Shown: positions 60,001 to 64,000 of the stretch, one piece after another
Numbering within the stretch: position 1 is the first letter of the stretch
How the letters are laid out: each line of letters opens with the position of its first letter
NCBI GenBank assembly: GCA_020152595.1
Contig: JAIGNY010002305.1
Location: 1,642,001 to 1,706,000, forward strand
DNA from: Chiridota heheva
Lineage: Eukaryota; Echinodermata; Holothuroidea; Apodida; Chiridotidae
Reading direction: 5' to 3'
DNA length: 64,000 bases
Notes under the pieces: model-generated
Seen by the model: the letters and a program-made list of their open reading frames with translations, nothing else
What the model was told of the DNA's origin: nothing
Database searches by the model: none
Made by a program: the position numbers and the translations under genes

Positions 60001-62908
60001 CATAGAAGTCATTTGATTGGTCCGTTCTTGTCGAGCACTTGAGGGATTGAAAAATGGGTTTTGTAATTACTGCCTGGGTGAGAGAAAGTTTTGAATAAAG
60101 ATGGGAAAACGACCTCTAAGGTGGATGGTGTGAAGTTTGCGGGTAATGCCGTATTTCCAAGTAGCGTGAAAAGCTTTCTTGAGGTCGAAAAAGATGGTAA
60201 TGAGGTGTTCTCTTTTTGCAAAGGATTCCTGGATAGCAGTGTCGAGCATAATTAATTGGTCCAGGGTATTGCGACGTTTCCGGAAGCCGCTTTGGGGAGG
60301 GGAAAGGATTCTGTTACTGAAGTTTGACATGGGATCCTCACCCTCAAAGAGATGGGGGGAGAGGTGGGAAAGGGGCCAGCCGGCCTTCTTGAAGTTCCAA
60401 TTGGGGGTGTGATCTGTGGGGGTTTGAAGGTTGGGTAAATAAGAAGAGGGTAATGGCACTACCAAAGAGATCAGCAGTAACCTTCCAGCTAAAATCAAGG
60501 AGGTTGGGGGAACAGATAGACAGGTCAATACAGGTAAGGGAGCCTGTGGAAGGGTGAAGGTAGGTCGGGGAGGTATATATTTTATGAATTACATAGTAAT
60601 AATATGGGCTGTATATTTCTGCAGAGTGCTCCTTTTTTAAGTTAAGATTATTTCCGTGGCAACGATGGTTACCATGGCATTTCTTCTTCACACTTAAGTT
60701 ACCTTTTTTCCGTCAGAAAATTATAACATTGAAAAGTTGTTCTTACCTTCCGCGTCTGAAGCTTCCACCTCCTGAATAACCTCCTCCACCTTCAGATTTA
60801 AACAAGAAAGAAAAATGAAAACATTTCTAAAATATGACATACAATGTCTCGCTCCCCTCTTTTTGAAGAATGAAAAAATGGCATGTATATGATTAACTAT
60901 AAAATTTTCAAGAAATACTACAAACATGTCACCCATAAAAAAATCCCAACACCCCATTCCTCCTTGGGGAAAAGATCCTTTCTATAATGATCTAGGATAG
61001 CCAGGGTAGTTGTGGGGGCAGGCCCCTAGTAAGGCTTTTTCAGAGGGGTGCTCCACCCTGCCCCTATTTTCTTCCACCCTGCTCATATTTTCCTCAACCA
61101 TGCCCCTTTTCACAAATCATGAACATTTTTTACTAAATTTCCAAAACAAAAAGATGCAGATACACAACTTATTATCTTTCTTATTCCTCTCTAATTTAAG
61201 TTTTAAGTGCCCCAAAATCCAAGCTGCACATTAGTAAAGGCACTGCTTAAAAATTTGGCCTGCAATTTTGAAGCAACAAATTAACCACATCATTTCACAA
61301 GATTAACTTTGCATCATAACATTGAGGTATAAATAGTTCTACGCTCATAGTTCATTTTACCTTTCCCCAGCAGCAAAAACAAACAATGCCAGCATTGATT
61401 ACAGTTACTACTTGTATTACAAAGGATTGCCATTATATTCAGATGTGTGTCACTAAAAATACCATGTAACACCAGTAGGAGTAGTTGTTATCTTGAAGGA
61501 GCCTTGGAAAGGTGAAACTGTATACAGTTTTGTGGTTTGGAAAACAAAAGAAATATATAACTTTTACTCCGACCGGCCCTGCTCCATTTGAGGGCCGATT
61601 AAGATGTTTCTGGTTTTAAGCAAAGCCATTTCTAATGCATGCCCCTTGCTACCTTGTAAATTCACCCTTTTGTCCTTGCCACCCTGCCCCTTTTTGATTC
61701 AGGCTAAGGGTTTGTAGGGGAGGATTTCTTGATAAACCTTTTCATCAATGAAAAATTTCAGCTGATCTAGCCCCAGTCAATTTCATATACTGGGGTAGAA
61801 AATTGCTAGTGAACTATGGGTCCATGGTGGTGTATAAAATGTTGCTCTCGAGTAAATTATTTAGAGTGACACTTGCCTATTTGTCTCCCCTCCCAACCAA
61901 TTGCGTTAAAAAATTTTGTCTGGCATATTTGGTTTTGACAAGCCCTTGATTTTCGGCATATTTTGTCAATTTGCTGTCGTATGTACAAGTCACTACATAA
62001 TGTACAAGGCACTGCACGCTAGCGAAGCTTGCAAGTATTATTAATACACACACACTTGTGTAGGCCTGCCTTGCTAAAGTAAATGAAAGTAGAATCCTAG
62101 CTAATGATATCGTTGGCAAAAATACTGACTATATATACTAGCCCATATGTGTTTATGTAAAGTACTTGTACAGACATGTTGAATCATTCGGCTGTTAGTC
62201 TCGTAGTTGTGTCATTTTTCTTTTATTTTTGAGTGATTCAAAATCAATTTTGTATGAAACAAAACTTTCAATCGCAGAGGTAAGATTTTCATATAAGTTA
62301 ATGAAAAACTCTGGCGTAAAATTTCACGTGTTATATCTAAATTTTACGACAGGTACATGTGTCGAAAGAAATTTCAGCCATAGGGTAATATAAGACAAAT
62401 TTGTCATTAACGCCAACCCTGCTCCGCACCCCGATTACCACCAATGATACGGACTCTTACACAATTTAGCATCGTCTAAATCTAAAATCATTACAGCCAA
62501 TGGAATAATTTTTATGAATACTTTTGTCGCCTCAAGACAGTCAGCGAAAATTAATGGTACTCATATATGTTGGAAACTATTATCTAAATACACAACATTT
62601 GTGAAGAAAAATCAATTCTGTCCAGTATTTGTTGAAAAATAACATAATATCGGTTTTTCTCCCATTGACTGCAATGATAACTGACTGTTTGTTTTCCCCC
62701 CCTTTGACTGAAGTTTGAGATCGTCAAAAAGCATTGTTACGTCGCCATGCACCACAACATTCCCGGATGTCCGACCTCCAGAATGTTGTATCGAGATGTG
62801 AAAAAGCTTGTGGCACTTACGTCTTCCCCCTCCTCTATCAGAGAATGAGTCTCGGCAATCTCTGGCAAAATGGCCATACTTGCCACATTTGAAGCACTCG
62901 TCATCAGC
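47573..62908 (-). CDS. SR-family splicing factor with CCHC zinc knuckle, 3' part of gene, six exons
   Basis: Six minus-strand exons (62821-62908, 60747-60789, 58745-58789, 55447-55476, 49430-49498, 47573-48032) join in one frame to 244 aa plus stop; all introns are GT-AG on the minus strand. Order: zinc knuckle CFKCGKYGHFARDC (C-X2-C-X4-H-X4-C), Gly-rich linker (GGGYSGGGSFRRGR), then a long RS domain that turns into DR/ER-SP mixed-charge repeats and an acidic tail. A zinc knuckle plus RS domain is the layout of SRSF7/RSZ-type splicing factors. The N-terminal RRM expected for that family is not in the window and would be right of 64000 or in unrecognised exons. Likely role: nuclear pre-mRNA splicing and mRNA export. 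The exact orthologue is uncertain, so no symbol is given. Confidence 0.92.
48330..48950. repeat. 71-bp tandem repeat, about 9 copies
   Basis: The unit contains GGATGCGATGAGGGGCTTTT, AAATATCTCGTTGACATAGA and TTCAAAGAGAGGGTTGTACT. Some copies lack the TCTCGTTGACA segment. It lies in the last intron of the SR gene. Confidence 0.93.
48951..49429. other. SR gene intron, nothing recognised
   Basis: GGGGGGAGCCCCCT near 49315 is a short palindrome. No exon or defined repeat. Confidence 0.5.
49430..49498 (-). CDS. SR factor exon: RS repeat block 3
   Basis: The exon has 69 nt between AAAAGGTACAG and CGCAG|GTGAGT. It encodes SRSPKKRSRSRSRDRQRSRS then KDRR. Phase 2 on both sides. The acceptor is purine-rich just upstream of the CAG, so it may be a weak, regulated site. 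Confidence 0.88.
49690..50525. repeat. 52-bp minisatellite, ATTGCTGTCT/CACACCTGCTGTCT
   Basis: Two alternating half-units, GGGACCCGGCAATTGCTGTC and GGCCCCACACCTGCTGTCTC, repeat about 17 times. Three copies near 50270-50370 are shortened. GC-rich. Periodic ORFs on both strands (QLLSQPGPHTCWGPG) are not taken as genes. Confidence 0.95.
50526..53235. other. SR gene intron with one TIR element copy
   Basis: Apart from the element at 51400-51745 and a MITE-end fragment at 53010-53160 (GGATTAGTTTGACCAC, then GTGAAGAAAGTGTTCATTCC), nothing was recognised. The minus-strand ORF at 52479-52715 lacks motifs. Confidence 0.5.
51400..51745 (+). mobile_element. Second copy of the GGGGGCACTTCCATA TIR element
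   Basis: Starts near GGCAGTATGACAAGATTTAT. The body has TGATACCCGCAGTATGAAAG and similar units, GGGACCAGCACTACC and CACCTGCACTACGAAAATGG, and ends TATGGAAGTGCCCCC. Same orientation and order as 39382-39722. The left terminus is missing or diverged. Confidence 0.7.
53236..54495. repeat. 26-bp minisatellite, about 48 copies
   Basis: The unit is AGGAAAGTTAAGAAAAAACA then TGGTCT. The left third has CAGGGGTCTTGG variants, the right third CATGGTCTAGGAACG. On the minus (transcribed) strand it is very pyrimidine-rich. It lies in the intron between the 30-nt and 69-nt RS exons. Confidence 0.96.
54520..54610. mobile_element. MITE-end fragment
   Basis: TATAAGATGGACTTGCTTGA then TTACTAAACTTCC resembles the right end of the AGGATTAGTTCAGTGG MITE family, just after the 26-bp array. 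Confidence 0.45.
54931..55183 (-). mobile_element. tRNA-derived SINE, full length
   Basis: On the minus strand: GTGACTCAATGGTTAAGGAG (A box), AAGTTCCACTCCTG (B box), then a body with GTGTCCTTAAGTAAG and CAGCACTGCTGGGGAG, ending CTGGTGTCCCGTCCAGG. The tail is shared with 57060-57280 and 18940-18965. It lies in an SR gene intron, sense to the gene. Confidence 0.8.
55447..55476 (-). CDS. SR factor micro-exon: RS repeat block 2
   Basis: A 30-nt exon between ATTGGCAG and AAAAG|GTAAAC. It encodes SRSRDRGRKR, with phase 2 on both sides. Small, but splice sites, phase and composition all agree with its neighbours. Confidence 0.85.
55725..56820. mobile_element. Outer foldback element, split by an inner TIR element
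   Basis: The left arm (55729-55815) has CGGGTAGCCCAGGTACCTG then AATTTTTAGCTCTACAATTT. The right arm (56693-56815) has AAAATTGTAGAGCTAAAAAA, CGGGTACCTGG and TGCTACCCG in mirrored order. The inner element at 55893-56680 lies between the arms. Confidence 0.65.
55893..56680. mobile_element. Inner TIR element, GTCATTCCAAGTCAATTCAA termini
   Basis: The left end is GTCATTCCAAGTCAATTCAA then CAC; the right end is GTGTTGATTGACATGGAATG then AC, an inverted match over about 22 bp with two or three differences. TGG flanks both sides and may be a 3-bp target duplication. 788 bp, no transposase ORF; superfamily not assigned. Confidence 0.72.
57060..57280 (-). mobile_element. SINE, 5'-truncated
   Basis: On the minus strand: GTCCTTGAGCAAGACACTTT, TCCACTCCACTGTTAAATAG, AACACTGCTGGGGAG and GGACTGGCGTCCTGTCCAGG. 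Same family as 54931-55183 but without the tRNA head. Confidence 0.75.
57281..58744. other. SR gene intron with dispersed repeats
   Basis: Segment 57775-57915 (CCACGACAACAAAGGTCAAA, GAGAGGTTAGATCATTCCAG) is repeated at 63490-63645 in the same orientation. Segment 58295-58640 has AGGATTAGTACAGTGGTCAA at its left and TTCACCACCGAAAC at its right, a further diverged MITE copy. Purine-rich at 57830-58160. No gene. Confidence 0.6.
58295..58640. mobile_element. Diverged AGGATTAGTTCAGTGG-family MITE
   Basis: The left end is AGGATTAGTACAGTGGTCAA then TATACGAAAGAGG. The right part is TCCTCTTTTATATAAGATGA then AGCTTCACCACCGAAAC. These are inverted ends about 345 bp apart, consistent with a shorter copy. 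Confidence 0.65.
58745..58789 (-). CDS. SR factor exon: RS repeat block 1
   Basis: The exon has 45 nt between ACCCCAG and GAAG|GTTGGT. It encodes SWSRSRSRSRSDRRR. It is entered and left in phase 2 and is divisible by three, so skipping it would keep the frame. Confidence 0.88.
58790..60060. other. SR gene intron, nothing firmly recognised
   Basis: (GA)n-like run at 58807-58822. A degenerate TGTCACAAAATTTCAAA-type repeat lies at about 59115-59540. No exon. Confidence 0.5.
60067..60528 (-). mobile_element. LINE reverse-transcriptase fragment
   Basis: Minus-strand open frame with NRILSPPQSGFRKRRNTLDQ, then LIMLDTAIQESFAKREHLIT, IFFDLKKAFHATWKYGI and LRGRFPIFIQNFL. This is the N-terminal palm and fingers region of a Jockey/I-type non-LTR reverse transcriptase (usual FDLEKAYDTTWRYGIL). 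It ends before the YADD box. It lies sense in an SR gene intron; truncated on both sides. Confidence 0.88.
60747..60789 (-). CDS. SR factor exon: Gly-rich linker
   Basis: The exon has 43 nt; two bases complete Arg, then GGGYSGGGSFRRG, leaving two bases of the next codon. The donor is GAAG|GTAAGA; the acceptor is TCTGAAG, which has a weak pyrimidine tract. The phase fits both neighbours and the Gly/Ser/Arg content fits a linker between knuckle and RS domain. Confidence 0.85.
60790..62820. other. SR gene intron, nothing recognised
   Basis: CCACCCTGCCCC phrases occur at 61060-61110 and 61675-61695. No exon with family support; short ORFs lack motifs. Confidence 0.5.
62821..62908 (-). CDS. SR factor exon: CCHC zinc knuckle
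   Basis: The exon has 88 nt, starts in phase 0 and ends one base into a codon, donor GAC|GTAAGT. It encodes ADDECFKCGKYGHFARDC and then RDSFSDRGGGR. Cys and His spacing is C-X2-C-X4-H-X4-C, an RNA-binding zinc knuckle. The acceptor is a tandem CAGCAG: use of the first AG would move the start to 62911 and add one Gln. Confidence 0.92.
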
Positions 62909-62999
62909 CTGCTGAGCAAAACAAAGGACAACAGAGACAATGTAACTTGCTGGTAAGAAAACATTTCAACTCAATTTCACTTTAATTAATTGTAAGGGC

Positions 63000-63345
63000 T
63001 ATAAGGGTTAATTGTAAGGGTTAAAAGGGTTAATTATTACCCATCTTGAATCTGGATCAGAAAGGGGACCTGCACTTTGCTCAATTTCACTCCGACAAGG
63101 CTTAATTGTGACTATTCTCGGACCTGAAACCAGCACTTCACTCAATTTTAGTCCGAAAAGGATAAAAAGAAACCATTCATAGACTGAGACCGGGAAAGGG
63201 ACCTGCGCTTTACTCAATTTCAGTCTGACAAAGGTTACAAGAAATCTTCATCGGACAGGAACAGTTAAGGGGACCGGCACTTCAGTCCAACAAGAGTTAA
63301 AAGAAACCCTTTTTAGGCAGGGAACAGAAAGGGGACCAGTTTTTC
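63000..63345. repeat. Degenerate 75-85 bp tandem repeat, about 4-5 copies
   Basis: Repeated AAAGGGGACCTGCACTTTGC, TCAATTTCACTCCGACAAGG-like units with growing divergence. It begins with a short GTTAATTGTAAGGG-type duplication at 62990-63030. It lies upstream of the zinc-knuckle exon, in an intron. Confidence 0.8.
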
Positions 63346-64000
63346 AATCAATGTATTCGGACAAGGGTCAAACACAAAATACTAAGTCCAAAATTTAAGA
63401 AAACTAAGAAACCTAGGGAAATGCGTTAAAGGATTACATTATTCGTTAGCAGTGTCCATCCTGTACGATACATGTTTTTTTTTTTGATGAGGGCTTAACA
63501 GCACCACGACAACAAGGGTCAAATTGTGCCCGAGAGGTTAGATCATTCCAGAGGTAGGAAGGAGAGTAAATAGGAGGAGTTTGAGAGAAGTACGAGCGCT
63601 ACGAGCCAGAAAGCTGGAATTGAAAGAGAAAGTGCAGGGGTGTAAAAAAAAAAAAGGGTAAAAAAAAAAACCTGATAGAAAGACAAACATAACTTTGAAA
63701 CTACTTAGAATTCTTGATAGAAGAATTAGAAAGATGTGACACTGGTCAATGCCTGGGGCAGAAAGTCTACTTTGAGGTAGTGCTGTCAATCACTCACTTT
63801 ACAATTGTCAAAAGTTACTGAATATTCATTCAGAGTTAATGAATAATCCTCTGATTGAAAGTATTTTTTTTGCATATTCCTTTGGATAAAATGGTCATCA
63901 CAAAAACTTTAAATATAAAAATAATCGACGATTCGACCTTTTCAAATAATTTCTCTGCCTTGCGTTCTGCGGTAGAGCTTTTCCACCTTGCAGCAGAGAT
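63346..64000. other. SR gene intron to window edge, dispersed repeats
   Basis: Contains the second copy of the CCACGACAACAAGGGTCAAA repeat (63490-63645), A-rich runs at 63640-63670, and an AAAGGATTACATTATTCG fragment that may be a MITE end. No exon of the expected RRM could be recognised on the minus strand up to the edge. Confidence 0.5.

Noticed and set aside
63957-64000. Possible exon of the SR gene at the right edge (minus strand)
   Set aside because: None of the three minus-strand frames looks like an RRM, and no clear splice sites could be set.

Overview
This is eukaryotic genomic DNA from an AT-rich, intron-rich metazoan, not a bacterial or viral region. The gene content (a HIPK-family kinase closely alignable to vertebrate HIPK2, and an SR splicing factor with a zinc knuckle) together with CR1/L2/RTE-like LINE remnants, tRNA-derived SINEs and many foldback MITEs fits a marine invertebrate. 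An invertebrate deuterostome (echinoderm, hemichordate or amphioxus) is my best guess, with low confidence at that level.

Layout. Positions 404-23243 (+ strand) hold the last nine coding exons of a homeodomain-interacting protein kinase gene. They run from the end of the kinase domain to the stop codon and give 866 aa in one continuous frame across eight introns. Its introns carry LINE tails, SINEs, MITEs and minisatellites. Positions about 23700-47400 (23.7 kb) are an intergenic stretch in which I find no convincing gene. It is built mostly of tandem repeats (units of 19, 21/22, 29-32, 36, 45, 76, 96 and about 125 bp), with an L2-like LINE, an RTE-like LINE tail, a near-perfect palindromic MITE and other repeats between them. 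Positions 62908-47573 (- strand) hold the last six coding exons of an SR-family splicing factor: a CCHC zinc knuckle, a Gly-rich linker and an RS domain spread over four exons. The RRM expected upstream would lie beyond the right edge. The two genes are convergent.

The most striking feature is the mass of minisatellites: by my coordinates tandem arrays cover about 30% of the window. Several appear to have been seeded by transposon termini. Two opposite-orientation copies of one roughly 530-bp MITE (about 7231-7790 and 17760-18290) have their terminal inverted repeats expanded independently into arrays. A second MITE family (termini AGGATTAGTTCAGTGG) has its end amplified 11-fold at 43700-44215. 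Another copy of that family sits cleanly inside a decayed CR1-like LINE with a TTAA-type target duplication, so the order of insertion can be read. The large 29-32 bp array at about 39290-43100 has been invaded by a TIR element and by a LINE. Long open reading frames over these arrays (up to 279 aa) come from repeat periodicity and are not taken as genes.

The two genes work in different nuclear processes: HIPK in SUMO-linked kinase signalling to transcription factors, the SR protein in pre-mRNA splicing. There is no sign of an operon or shared regulation. I saw no CRISPR array, no intact rRNA or tRNA gene and no intact autonomous transposon.
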